Part shown: positions 1 to 8,465 of the stretch, piece by piece
Layout: the number at the start of each line of letters is the position of its first letter
Position numbering within the stretch: the first letter of the stretch is position 1
NCBI RefSeq assembly: GCF_014495685.1
Contig: NZ_JACTVI010000015.1
Span: forward strand, 61,242-125,241
From: Streptomyces sp. TRM68367
GTDB lineage: Bacteria > Actinomycetota > Actinomycetes > Streptomycetales > Streptomycetaceae
DNA: 64,000 nucleotides
Reading direction: 5' to 3'
Translations under genes and position numbers: made by a program
Notes under the pieces: model-generated
The model's database searches: none
The model's input: only the letters and a program-made list of their open reading frames with translations
What the model was told of the DNA's origin: nothing

Positions 1-39
1 CCGTCGGGCACACCCGGGCGTCCGCGGTCGGCGTGCGGT

Positions 40-2229
40 TCAGGCCGCCGTCGTCGGGATCTGTGGGGCGAGGAGGGCCGGGAGGCGGGTCGTACGGGGC
101 TTGTGCGGGGTCTCGGCCACGGCCCGGGGGAGCGCCTGCTCAACGCCGTGCACCACGGACAGGTGCCGGTCGGCCCGGCCGAACGCCGTGTAGACCCACG
201 GGCGGCTGAGTGCCTGCGCGGCGTCTCCGGGCAGCACCACGACCGCCGCGGGCCACCGGCAGCCCACCGCCTGGTGCGCGGTCAACGCCCACCCGTGCCG
301 CACGGTCTGCTCCACCCGCTCCTTCGGTACGACGACCGCCTCGCCCGCGCAGGACAGGTGCAGCCCCTCGGCGTCGGCCGTCACCACGCGGCCCGGCAGC
401 GTACGACCCGGCGCGGGGGAGTAGGCGATCCGGTCGCCGGGGTCGAAGCCGCCGAAACGGCCGGGACCGGGGTTGAGCCGCTCCTTCAGCGCGGCGTTCA
501 ACGCGCGCGTACCCACCGCACCGCCATGCCCCGGCGTGATCACCTGCGTCTCCTCGACCGGGACGCCGATCGCCCGCGGCACCGAGTCCACGACGAGCTG
601 CACGGTCCGGTGCACAGCCTCGCCCGCGTCCCGCACCGGCACGATCACGACCTCCTTGCCGGGCGCCTCCACCTGGTTCAGCTCGCCAACGCCGATGCCG
701 GAGACCAGCTCGCCCAGCGGACCGGGGTCCGGGCGCCGCGAGGCGATCTGCGGACAGACCCGCGCCGCCAGCAGATCCGCGAACACCCGCCCCGGGCCCA
801 CGGACCACAGCACCGCCGGATCCCCGGACAGCACCAGCCGGGCCCCGTCCGGCAGCGACTCCGTCAGCAGCGCCGCCGCCTCGACGTCCAGCTGCGGCGC
901 GTCGAGCACCACGAGAAGGTCCAGATCCAGGGCACCGTCCGCGTCCCGCCCCGGCCCTTCGGCACCCGACAGCAACCCGGCGACGGTGGCCACGCCAGGT
1001 CCGGACTCGCCGGTATCGGAACCGGCATGCCGGCGCAGCAGCGCCGCGAAACGCCCGCGCCCGATCATGGTGTGCGTGGCGGCCCAGGCACGCAGCCCGA
1101 GCCCGTGCGCCGCCTGCACCAGCGCGGCCGGCTCGGCCAGCGACGCCTCCCCACCCGTATGAAGAACCACGCCGTGCCCCGCGACCGCCCGGATCAGCCC
1201 GCCGCCCGCCCCTTCCGCGGAAGCCGCAGCCCGCTCCCACTCCTGTGCCGAACCATCCTGCTTCGGCACGGAGTTGACCAGCCGGGCCAGCCCGTCGGCG
1301 AGGCTCTCCTCGGCGAGCGCGTACCGCTCGAGCCCGACCAGGACACGGACGGGACGCTCCTCGTCCTCTTCGTCCCCGTCCTGGGCGCCGGGCCCCTCCA
1401 GGGCGTCCTGGAAGACCAGGGCCTCACCCTCCGCGATGGCGTCCTGTACAGCGGCGCCGGTGTCCGGCACGCCCCGCTGGGCCAGCGCGGCGGTGAGCGC
1501 CGGCAACTCCAGGGTCGTGTGCCCGGCCAGGGCCGCCTGCTCCAGCAGCCACACGGTCACCGCGCGCCCACGCCGCTCGTCGTCCGGCCCGCACTCCGGC
1601 CCGAGCAGCGCCCGCGCGAACCCGTCGGCCTGCTCGGGCCGTACGCCGCCGATGCGCAGCAACTGCCAGGGGTCCGCCCGCAGGCTCGCCTCCGCGCCCT
1701 CGCCGAGTACCGCGGCGACCTGCAAAGCGAGCGCCTCGGGCGCGCCGCCCTCGGCCAGCACCTGCCGCACGGCCTGCACGCTCTCCGCCGCGGGCGCGAG
1801 GACAGCCTGAGCCTGAACCTGGGCCTGCGCCGACACCGGCTGCGGCCGCCGCGCCGGCTCCGGCGCAGCCCGACGAGGGGCAGGCTCGGGCCCGGCGAAG
1901 ACGGCCGCCACGGGCTTCTCCCCGCTCTCCACGGCCCGCACGGCAGCCAGCAGATCGGCGGCCTTGCCGCTCAGCTTCGCGCCGCTCTCGACCGGCCGCT
2001 TCTTCTCGGCCTTGCGTCGCTCGATGCGCTCCCGCTCGGCCTGCTGTGCCAGCAACTCGGCCTCGGCCTCGGACAGCTGGGACGCGTCGGCGTCACCACC
2101 GTCGCCCCCCGCGCCGGCCTCGCCGCCTTCCGCGTCGGTCGTACCGTCGACGTCCTCCGCAGCCTGTCCGCCGTCGGCGCCCGGCGTCCCCGGCTCGGCG
2201 TCCTCCGTGGTCTCGGGCTCCGTGCTCAC
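40..2229 (-). CDS. RecD-like helix-hairpin-helix protein with degenerate P-loop
   Basis: 729 aa. The first 150 residues are acidic, then charged and Ala/Pro-rich, and look disordered. A helix-hairpin-helix-like segment follows at about 185-210 (LRIGGVRPEQADGF). The rest follows the RecD2 superfamily-1 helicase layout: a Walker B-like strand LLVVLDAPQLD (about 438-448), LSGDPAVLWSVGPG (about 467-480, the RecD GDxxQLxSVGxG motif) and a C-terminal ALTAHQAVGCRWPAAVVV block (RecD TxHKxQG motif). Where the GGPGTGKT P-loop should be (about 350-362) the sequence reads AGHGVVLHTGG, with no GKT. I infer a non-hydrolysing RecD homologue that may bind DNA. Its ATG overlaps the stop of the upstream aldo/keto reductase by 4 nt (ATGA), so the two are probably translationally coupled. 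The role is unknown. Confidence 0.85.
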   Translation of the reverse strand: MSTEPETTEDAEPGTPGADGGQAAEDVDGTTDAEGGEAGAGGDGGDADASQLSEAEAELLAQQAERERIERRKAEKKRPVESGAKLSGKAADLLAAVRAVESGEKPVAAVFAGPEPAPRRAAPEPARRPQPVSAQAQVQAQAVLAPAAESVQAVRQVLAEGGAPEALALQVAAVLGEGAEASLRADPWQLLRIGGVRPEQADGFARALLGPECGPDDERRGRAVTVWLLEQAALAGHTTLELPALTAALAQRGVPDTGAAVQDAIAEGEALVFQDALEGPGAQDGDEEDEERPVRVLVGLERYALAEESLADGLARLVNSVPKQDGSAQEWERAAASAEGAGGGLIRAVAGHGVVLHTGGEASLAEPAALVQAAHGLGLRAWAATHTMIGRGRFAALLRRHAGSDTGESGPGVATVAGLLSGAEGPGRDADGALDLDLLVVLDAPQLDVEAAALLTESLPDGARLVLSGDPAVLWSVGPGRVFADLLAARVCPQIASRRPDPGPLGELVSGIGVGELNQVEAPGKEVVIVPVRDAGEAVHRTVQLVVDSVPRAIGVPVEETQVITPGHGGAVGTRALNAALKERLNPGPGRFGGFDPGDRIAYSPAPGRTLPGRVVTADAEGLHLSCAGEAVVVPKERVEQTVRHGWALTAHQAVGCRWPAAVVVLPGDAAQALSRPWVYTAFGRADRHLSVVHGVEQALPRAVAETPHKPRTTRLPALLAPQIPTTAA

Positions 2230-3212
2230 AGCGTGCTCCAGTCGTGATCGGGATAGCGGTGCACGGGCGCCGACACGTCGTCGAGCGCCCGGCAGATCTC
2301 GCCAGGAAGACTAAGGGTCTCCACTGACAATGCCGCCGTGAGCTGCTGCGCGTTGCGCGCGCCAACGATGGGCGCGGCCACGCCGGGCCGGTCGCGGACC
2401 CAGGCGAGCGCCACCTGGAGCGGGGTCACCGCGAGACCGTCCGCCGCGGTCGTGACGGCGTCCACGATGCGGCTGGCGGTGTCGTCGAGGTACGGCGCGA
2501 CGAACGGGGCCAGGTGCTCCGAGGCACCGCGCGAGTCCGGGGGTGTCGTGTCGCCCCGGTACTTGCCCGTCAGGACCCCGCGGCCGAGGGGTGAGGAGGG
2601 CAGCACTCCGATGCCCGTGTCCAGCGCGGCGGGTAGCACCTCGCGCTCCACACCACGCTGCAACAGCGAGTACTCCATCTGCGTACTCGCCAGCCGCGTC
2701 CGCGTGCCCGGCACCGCCAGCTGCCAGGTCGCCGCCTTGGCGAGCTGCCAGCCGCAGAAGTTGGAGACGCCGGCGTAGCGGGCGCGGCCGCTGCCGACCG
2801 CCAGGTCGAGGGCGTGGAGGGTCTCCTCCAGCGGAGTGTGCGGGTCGAAGGCGTGGACGTGCCACACGTCGACGTAGTCCGTACCGAGCCGGGACAGCGA
2901 GGCGTCCAGGGCGGAGAGCAGGTGGCCGCGGGAGCCGTCGAAGCGGCGGTCGGGGTCCGGTACGCTGCCCGCCTTCGTCGAGATGACCAGGTCCCGGCGC
3001 GGCACCAGGCCGTCTGTCAGGCGCCCGAGCAGATACTCGGCCTCTCCGTCGCCGTACACGTCCGCCGTGTCGACGAGGGTCCCGCCCGCCTCCCAGAACG
3101 TCTTCAAGAGGTCCGCCGCGTCGTGCTCGTCGGTGTCCCTGCCCCAAGTGAGGGTGCCGAGCCCGATCCGGGACACGCGCAGGCCGGTACGGCCGAGATG
3201 CCTCTGCTCCAT
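2226..3212 (-). CDS. Aldo/keto reductase
   Basis: 328 aa, the usual length for a (beta/alpha)8 NADPH-dependent aldo/keto reductase. The N-terminus MEQRHLGRTGLRVSRIGLG is the standard family start. The catalytic tetrad can be placed at Asp/Tyr of DTADVYGDGEAE, Lys of ISTKAG and His of VWHVHAF. SNFCGWQ and the C-terminal cofactor-loop region (IVGARNAQQL) are present. It is the first gene of a two-gene unit with the RecD-like gene, overlapping by 4 nt. A TTACTGGTC motif lies about 12 nt upstream of the ATG, and a related palindrome precedes the divergent oxidoreductase gene, so both may answer to one regulator. The substrate cannot be inferred. Confidence 0.9.
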   Translation of the reverse strand: MEQRHLGRTGLRVSRIGLGTLTWGRDTDEHDAADLLKTFWEAGGTLVDTADVYGDGEAEYLLGRLTDGLVPRRDLVISTKAGSVPDPDRRFDGSRGHLLSALDASLSRLGTDYVDVWHVHAFDPHTPLEETLHALDLAVGSGRARYAGVSNFCGWQLAKAATWQLAVPGTRTRLASTQMEYSLLQRGVEREVLPAALDTGIGVLPSSPLGRGVLTGKYRGDTTPPDSRGASEHLAPFVAPYLDDTASRIVDAVTTAADGLAVTPLQVALAWVRDRPGVAAPIVGARNAQQLTAALSVETLSLPGEICRALDDVSAPVHRYPDHDWSTL

Positions 3213-3463
3213 GAACGCCGAGATTACTGGTCAGAACCTGCGCTGTGGGGGCCTGTGGACGACCGATTTCGCCATGGGAGGCACGACTGCCCGCAGCTAC
3301 CACGGCTGCTGTTGCCTCGGTTCCTCAAACGCCGGGACGGGCTGAGAGGTGGCAGATGCATCATCGTCCGTGGACCTCGAGGGCTGAGCTTTGCCGACGG
3401 CGCCCAAAGGGACCGCTTGGCCCACACCCCCCGCCCCCGCGCTAAGGTCTCCGCCAAGGGACG

Positions 3464-3477
3464 TTACTGATCGGTAA
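3464..3477. promoter_or_regulatory. Palindrome TTACTGATCGGTAA, TetR-type operator candidate
   Basis: TTACTGATCGGTAA is a 14-bp near-perfect palindrome (one mismatched pair) lying 12 nt before the ATG of the LLM oxidoreductase. The half-site TTACTG(A/G)TC recurs at about 3225-3235, next to the start of the divergent aldo/keto reductase. A -10-like TAAGGT sits at 3443-3448. The form and position fit a TetR-family repressor site; no TetR gene is in the window, so the regulator is unidentified. Confidence 0.45.
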
Positions 3478-3489
3478 GGGGAATCGGGC

Positions 3490-4545
3490 ATGCAGCTAGG
3501 GATCAACCTCGGCTACTGGGGCGCCGGCATGGACGCGGACAATCTCGCCGTCGCGCAGGAGGCCGACCGGCTCGGATACGCCGTGTGCTGGGCCGCCGAG
3601 GCCTACGGATCGGACGCGGCCACCGTACTGACCTGGGTCGCCGCCCAGACCACCAGGATCGACGTCGGCTCGGCCATCTTCCAGATCCCCGCCCGCCAGC
3701 CCGCGATGACCGCGATGACCGCCGCCACCCTGGACTCCCTCTCCGGCGGCCGCTTCCGCCTCGGCCTCGGCGTCTCCGGCCCGCAGGTCTCCGAGGGCTG
3801 GTACGGCGTCAAGTTCGACAAGCCTCTCGCCCGCACCCGCGAGTACGTCGAGATCATCCGCAAGGCCATGACCCGCGAGCGCCTGACCCACGACGGCGAG
3901 CACTGGACGCTGCCCCTGCCCGGCGGTCCGGGCAAGCCGATCAAGCTGACCGTGCACCCGCAGCGCGAGCACATCCCCCTCTACATCGCCGCCATCGGCC
4001 CCAAGAACCTCGAACAGACCGGCGAGATCGCCGACGGCGCCCTGCTGATCTTCCCCTCCGCCGATCATCTCGAGGAGACCACGATCAAGTATCTCCGCGC
4101 GGGTCGCGAAAAGGCAGGCAAGACGCTCGACGGCTTCGACGTGTGCCCGACCCTGCCCCTCGCCGTCGGCGACGACAAGGACCTGCCCGCCCTCGCCGAC
4201 ACCTTCCGCCCTTACACCGCGCTCTACGTCGGCGGCATGGGCAGCCGCAAGCAGAACTTCTACAACCAACTCGCCCAGCGCATGGGCTACGAGAAGGCAG
4301 CCGCCGAGATCCAGGACAAGTACCTGTCCGGCGACAAGCAGGGCGCCGCGGCCGCCGTACCGCACGAACTCATCGACAGGACCACCCTGCTCGGCTCCGT
4401 CGACCGGATCGCCGACCGCATGAAGGCATACGCGGAGGCCGGCGTCACCACCCTCACACTCGCCCCGGCCGGCTTCAGCCTCGACGAGCGCATCGCCTCA
4501 CTCCGCGCCGGCACCGAGGCCCTGGAACGCGCCGGGCTCGCATAG
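3490..4545 (+). CDS. LLM-class F420-dependent oxidoreductase
   Basis: 351 aa. Luciferase-like monooxygenase (bacterial luciferase/F420 reductase) fold. The N-terminal LGINLGYWG, then SLSGGRFRLGLGVSGPQVSEGWYG (about residues 81-105), REYVEIIRKAM and the IPLYIAAIGPKNLEQTGEIADG block are family signatures, and the SGGRFRLGLGVSG loop is typical of F420-binding members. The ATG is preceded by an AAGGGGAATC Shine-Dalgarno. The gene stands alone, divergent from the aldo/keto reductase, with a palindromic site immediately upstream. Substrate unknown; F420 rather than FMN as cofactor is inferred from subfamily resemblance. Confidence 0.9.
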   Translation: MQLGINLGYWGAGMDADNLAVAQEADRLGYAVCWAAEAYGSDAATVLTWVAAQTTRIDVGSAIFQIPARQPAMTAMTAATLDSLSGGRFRLGLGVSGPQVSEGWYGVKFDKPLARTREYVEIIRKAMTRERLTHDGEHWTLPLPGGPGKPIKLTVHPQREHIPLYIAAIGPKNLEQTGEIADGALLIFPSADHLEETTIKYLRAGREKAGKTLDGFDVCPTLPLAVGDDKDLPALADTFRPYTALYVGGMGSRKQNFYNQLAQRMGYEKAAAEIQDKYLSGDKQGAAAAVPHELIDRTTLLGSVDRIADRMKAYAEAGVTTLTLAPAGFSLDERIASLRAGTEALERAGLA

Positions 4546-4821
4546 CTTCCCGGCGCCCAGCGGAGCTTTCCACGGCCGTGGTGGGGGCTCGGGGGTCTTC
4601 CCCGCCACGGCCGTCATGCGGAACAACGCGCCGACACACACCCCGGTTACGCCCCCGCACACTGCGAAACCAGCCCACACACGCGCGCGATGCGCCCGCG
4701 TCATGACCCCGCCGTCCTTCTTTCGGCGGAGTTGTCCGACACAACTGTTGCAGCACCCCTCGCCCGGCATTTGACTCGTTCTTTGCAGACTTCGCGGAAC
4801 CCGGCAGAGAGGATGCCCACG

Positions 4822-5610
4822 ATGCTTTCGGCCAAGAGTCTGTTCCAGGAGATCCTCGACAACGACGAGTCCTACGCCCTGTTCTGCTCCATCGCCGCCA
4901 GCGGCGAGGCACAGGGCGGCTGGGAGAACGCGCGCATCGCCGCGCTCGTCCCCGAGACCGAGCGCGCACTCGCCCCCAAGATCACCCGGCACGGCGCCGA
5001 CGAGGACAAACACGGCCGGATCTTCAACGCGCTGATGAAGAAGCGTGGCCTCGAACCCGTCCCCGTCCCGCCGGAGACCGACTACACCATGCTCCTGGAA
5101 CAGCATGGCGTCGGCCTCGCGCACGAGAAACTCAGGCGCGACGAGAAGCTCACCGTCCAGGACATCGTCACCTACCTCGCGCACAGCCGGGTCACCGAAC
5201 AGCGCGCCTCCGAGCAGATGGACATGCTCCGCAAGCACTTCGCCGACCACCCCGACCTCGGCCGCGCAGTCAGGATGATCGCCAACGACGAGGACAACCA
5301 CCTCGCCTACTGCCACGAGGAACTACTCCGCCTGACGGACGCCGGACACGGCCGGGCCATCCAGCGGACCCTGCGCGAGTGCGCGCTCGCCGAGATCCGC
5401 ATCTACCGGGACGTCAGCCTCGCGGTCATGGCCCACATGGGCCGCATCCTCGGCTGGTCCAGGCCCAAGGCCGCGGCGCTCGCGGCCGGCATCCACGCGG
5501 TCCACGGCTACGAACGCCTCGGCGGCTGGCGCCGGATGGTGTCCCTGAAGACGCCGGACCACCGCAACGCCCTGGGCGGCCCGGCCACCACGGCACCCGA
5601 GTTCGCCTGA
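4822..5610 (+). CDS. Ferritin-like domain protein
   Basis: 262 aa from ATG 4822; an in-frame ATG at 4813 also exists but sits directly against the AGAGAGG ribosome-binding site, so 4822 is preferred. The protein looks all-helical. Di-iron-type ligands are visible: GADEDKHGR (about 57-65) and NDEDNHLAYCHEE (about 155-167), plus Glu in helices between them (EQRASEQMD). This matches the ferritin-like diiron superfamily. The function could be oxidation or iron handling; nothing nearby decides it. The 270-bp stretch before the start holds no other gene I can support. Confidence 0.8.
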   Translation: MLSAKSLFQEILDNDESYALFCSIAASGEAQGGWENARIAALVPETERALAPKITRHGADEDKHGRIFNALMKKRGLEPVPVPPETDYTMLLEQHGVGLAHEKLRRDEKLTVQDIVTYLAHSRVTEQRASEQMDMLRKHFADHPDLGRAVRMIANDEDNHLAYCHEELLRLTDAGHGRAIQRTLRECALAEIRIYRDVSLAVMAHMGRILGWSRPKAAALAAGIHAVHGYERLGGWRRMVSLKTPDHRNALGGPATTAPEFA

Positions 5611-5632
5611 GCGCCCGGGACACACCCGACCC

Positions 5633-6065
5633 CTACATCCACCCCCGCCGCTTGAACAGCCGGTACAGCAGCACCTCCAGGGCGGCCATCCCCACGATCA
5701 CCGCCGGATACGACCGTAGCCCGCGCAGCTCCGGCATGTGATCGAAGTTCATGCCGTAGATCCCCGCGATCATCGTGGGAATCGCGGCCATGGCCGCCCA
5801 CGCGGAGATCTTTAGCCTGTTGTCGTTCTGCCGCACGTTCATCTGCGCCAGATGCGCCGAGAGGATGTCCGACACCAGCCGGTCCAGACTCTCCGCCCGA
5901 ACTCCTCGGTGACCCGGTCGAATTCCCGCTCCGACGGCTCGGGCAGCCCGATCCAGACGACCCGCCCACGGCCCGCGCCTCGCCCAGCGCGTCCGGGAGG
6001 TCCTCGGGGCCATCCGTGCGGTGTCCGTCGCGGCAGACGGCACAGTCGACGGTCGCGGAGCGCAT
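5633..6065 (-). pseudogene. corA magnesium transporter pseudogene with internal deletion
   Basis: Reading down from 6065, one frame gives MRSATVDCAVCRDGHRTDG, the N-terminus typical of Streptomyces CorA. After a frameshift near 5965, a second frame gives VWIGLPEPSEREFDRVTEEF. At about 5905 the sequence jumps to a third frame with SLDRLVSDILSAHLAQMNV, the conserved GMNF pore motif (YGMNFDHMPEL) and the C-terminal RLFKRRGWM. A full CorA has roughly 330 residues; about 190 codons, most of the cytoplasmic funnel domain, are missing between the second and third parts. With two frame changes and the deletion, no working channel can be made. Confidence 0.85.
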
Positions 6066-6105
6066 TCTCCCGTCGTCCGGCGTCCGCCGTACCACGGCGT
6101 ATGCC

Positions 6106-6111
6106 TACCCT
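6106..6111 (+). promoter_or_regulatory. -10 element TACCCT, probable leaderless promoter
   Basis: TACCCT (TANNNT, HrdB-like) ends 7 nt before ATG 6119 and there is no Shine-Dalgarno, so transcription probably begins at the start codon. No convincing -35 is visible. Confidence 0.4.
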
Positions 6112-6118
6112 GGGCCGC

Positions 6119-6805
6119 ATGCCCACGCTGATCCTGGTCCGGCACGGACGTTCCACCGCCAACACCGAGGGACTGCTCGCCGGCTGGACGCCCGGCGTCG
6201 CTCTCGACGAACGCGGCGCCGCACAGGCCGCCGCACTGCCCGGGCGGCTCGCCGAGCTGCCCCTGTCCGAGGTCGTCACGAGCCCGCTGCAACGCTGCCA
6301 AGAGACGATCCAGCCCCTCCTCGACGCCCGCCCCGGTCTGCCCGTGCACACCGAGGAGCGGATCGGGGAGTGCCACTACGGCGACTGGTCCGGGCGCAAG
6401 CTCGCAGAGCTGAAGGACGAGCCCCTGATGGAGGTCGTGCAGGCGCACCCGTCGGCCGCCCAGTTCCCCGGCGGCGAGTCGATGCGGGCCATGCAGACCC
6501 GCGCGGCCGAGGCGGTGCGCGAGTGGAACGCGCGCGTGGAGCGGGACCACGGCGCCGACGCGGTGTATCTGATGTGCTCGCACGGCGACATCATCAAGTC
6601 CCTCGCCGCGGACGCACTCGGACTTCATCTGGACCTTTTCCAGAGGATCTCTGTTGAACCGTGTTCCATCACCGCGATCCGCTACACACGTCTCAGGCCG
6701 TTTCTCGTCCGCCTCGGCGACACCGGGGATTTCGCCTCCCTGGTGCCGCGCGAGGCGCCGTCGGCCGACGAAGCCCAAGTCGGGGGCGGTGCGGGCGCAC
6801 CGTGA
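6119..6805 (+). CDS. Histidine phosphatase family protein
   Basis: 228 aa. LILVRHGRSTANTEG at the N-terminus holds the RHG catalytic histidine. ERIGECHYGDWSGR carries the acid/base Glu region and YLMCSHGDIIKSLAAD the second active-site histidine. It belongs to the phosphoglycerate mutase-like superfamily, in the subgroup usually found beside mycothiol genes in actinobacteria. An ATG at 6101 is in frame, but 6119 begins the conserved sequence and fits a leaderless transcript. The next gene starts 88 bp on, and phosphatase, DUF3090, SCO1664-family protein and mshC form a conserved neighbourhood. The substrate is not known. Confidence 0.88.
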   Translation: MPTLILVRHGRSTANTEGLLAGWTPGVALDERGAAQAAALPGRLAELPLSEVVTSPLQRCQETIQPLLDARPGLPVHTEERIGECHYGDWSGRKLAELKDEPLMEVVQAHPSAAQFPGGESMRAMQTRAAEAVREWNARVERDHGADAVYLMCSHGDIIKSLAADALGLHLDLFQRISVEPCSITAIRYTRLRPFLVRLGDTGDFASLVPREAPSADEAQVGGGAGAP

Positions 6806-6893
6806 TCGTCGGCCGCAGTAGGGTGAAGCGGTTCACACACACGCGCGTTCAGCATGGACGTTCACGTACTCACGATTCCAATGGAGACAGGAC

Positions 6894-7484
6894 GTGTCCC
6901 GTCAGGTGTTCCTCTACGACCAACCGGACCGCTTCGTGGCCGGTACGGTCGGACTGCCCGGGCGCCGTACGTTCTTCCTCCAGGCCTCAGCCGGCTCCCG
7001 GGTGACCAGCGTGGCCCTGGAGAAGACCCAGGTCGCAGCGCTCGCCGAGCGCATGGAAGAGCTGCTCGACGAGGTCGTACGCCGTAGTGGCGGCAGCGCG
7101 GCCGTCCCGGCCGTGGCGCCCACGGAGATCGCCGACAGTGCCCCGCTCGACAGCCCCATCGAGGAGGAGTTCCGCGTCGGCACCATGGCGCTGGCCTGGG
7201 ACGGCGAGGAAGAGCGCATGATCGTCGAGGCGCAGGCCCTGGTGGAACTGGACGCCGACTCTGAGGAGGACCTCGCCGAGGCCGAGGAGCGGCTGCTGCA
7301 GGACGAGGAGAACGGGCCCCCGATGCTACGGGTCCGGCTCACCGGCGCCCAGGCCAGGGCCTTCACCAAGCGCGCCCTCGACGTCGTCAACGCCGGGCGG
7401 CCGCCGTGCCCGCTGTGCAGCCTCCCGCTCGACCCGGAAGGACACGTATGTCCGCGCCAGAACGGATACCGCCGCGGAGCGTGA
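6894..7484 (+). CDS. DUF3090 family protein
   Basis: 196 aa from GTG 6894, with GGAGACAGG as ribosome-binding site. The N-terminus SRQVFLYDQPDRFVAGTVG is diagnostic of DUF3090, a family of uncharacterised actinobacterial proteins. The middle is acidic (EEEFRVGTMALAWDGEEERM, ELDADSEEDLAEAEERLL). The C-terminus CPLCSLPLDPEGHVCPRQNG has a CxxC pair and a third Cys, suggesting a small zinc knuckle. It overlaps the next gene by 37 nt, so the two are translated together. Proximity to mshC suggests a thiol-metabolism link, but no reaction is known. Confidence 0.88.
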   Translation: MSRQVFLYDQPDRFVAGTVGLPGRRTFFLQASAGSRVTSVALEKTQVAALAERMEELLDEVVRRSGGSAAVPAVAPTEIADSAPLDSPIEEEFRVGTMALAWDGEEERMIVEAQALVELDADSEEDLAEAEERLLQDEENGPPMLRVRLTGAQARAFTKRALDVVNAGRPPCPLCSLPLDPEGHVCPRQNGYRRGA

Positions 7485-8269
7485 CGGCCGCCGACCTGCT
7501 CGCGCACGGCGAGTTGACCGTGCGCGGACGCATCCGGGAGGCCTCCAACGCGGCGCTGTACTGCACGGTGACCTACGACGGGCAGGAGGCCGCCTGCATC
7601 TACAAGCCGGTCGCCGGTGAGCGCCCCCTGTGGGACTTCCCCGACGGGACGCTCGCCCAGCGCGAGGTCGCCGCGTACGAGGTGTCCGAGGCGACCGGCT
7701 GGGGGCTGGTGCCCCCGACCGTGCTGCGCGACGGGCCGTACGGCGAGGGCATGTGCCAGCTGTGGATCGAGCTGGTGCCGGAGGAGGCCGAGCTGCTCGC
7801 GCTGGTGGAGGGCGAGGAGCCCGGGCCCGGCTGGAAGGCGATCGGCTTCGCCGAGGTGGGGGAGGGCCGTACGGCGCTGCTCGTGCACGCCGACGACGAG
7901 CGGCTGCGGCGCCTCGCCGTCCTCGACGTGGTGATCAACAACGCCGACCGCAAGGGCGGCCACCTGCTGCCCGCCGGCGCGGGACGGCTGTACGGGATCG
8001 ACCACGGGGTCACGTTCAACGCCGAGAACAAGCTGCGGACGCTGCTGTGGGGGTGGGCGGGGGAGCCCCTCACCGGTGAGGCGGTGGAGGTGCTGAAGAC
8101 GCTCAAGGCCGCCCTGGAGGAGACCGGAACACTGACCGCACGCCTCACCGACCTGATCACAGTCACCGAGATACAGGCCACACGCGCACGCGTGGAGACC
8201 CTGCTCACGTCAGGCAGACACCCGGAACCGAGCGGAGAGTGGCCGGCCATCCCCTGGCCCCCGGTCTGA
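7448..8269 (+). CDS. SCO1664 family protein (PI3/4-kinase-like fold)
   Basis: 273 aa from ATG 7448, chosen because GGAAGG lies 6-7 nt upstream. A GTG at 7481, overlapping the DUF3090 stop as GTGA, is an alternative. Motifs CIYKPVAGERPLWDFP (Lys like the nucleotide-binding Lys of phosphatidylinositol kinases), VLDVVINNADRKGGHLL (catalytic-loop-like NNADRK) and YGIDHGVTFN (DHG in place of DFG) match the family named after the S. coelicolor protein and resemble HipA/PI3-kinase-type phosphotransferases. The substrate is unknown. It sits between DUF3090 and mshC, so a role near mycothiol metabolism is possible but unproved. Confidence 0.85.
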   Translation: MSAPERIPPRSVTAADLLAHGELTVRGRIREASNAALYCTVTYDGQEAACIYKPVAGERPLWDFPDGTLAQREVAAYEVSEATGWGLVPPTVLRDGPYGEGMCQLWIELVPEEAELLALVEGEEPGPGWKAIGFAEVGEGRTALLVHADDERLRRLAVLDVVINNADRKGGHLLPAGAGRLYGIDHGVTFNAENKLRTLLWGWAGEPLTGEAVEVLKTLKAALEETGTLTARLTDLITVTEIQATRARVETLLTSGRHPEPSGEWPAIPWPPV

Positions 8270-8453
8270 CCGCCCCAGGGCGCGGGCAAGTGAAACGCAC
8301 CGACGGCCACCTCCACGCCGGTCACTCGCACATACCGGCGCCGGTCACCTCCGCATACCGGCTCCACGCCCCCGCACACCGGCAGGGAACCCGCAAGACC
8401 ACCGTCCCGGCCAGCTGCCCCGCTCCGGTTCGTATCCGGAACATCCGTCCGGT

Positions 8454-8459
8454 TAGGCT
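8454..8459 (+). promoter_or_regulatory. -10 element TAGGCT, probable leaderless mshC promoter
   Basis: TAGGCT ends 6 nt before ATG 8466. No ribosome-binding site is present, as expected if the mshC transcript starts at its initiation codon. The -35 region is weak. Confidence 0.5.
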
Positions 8460-8465
8460 CATGAC

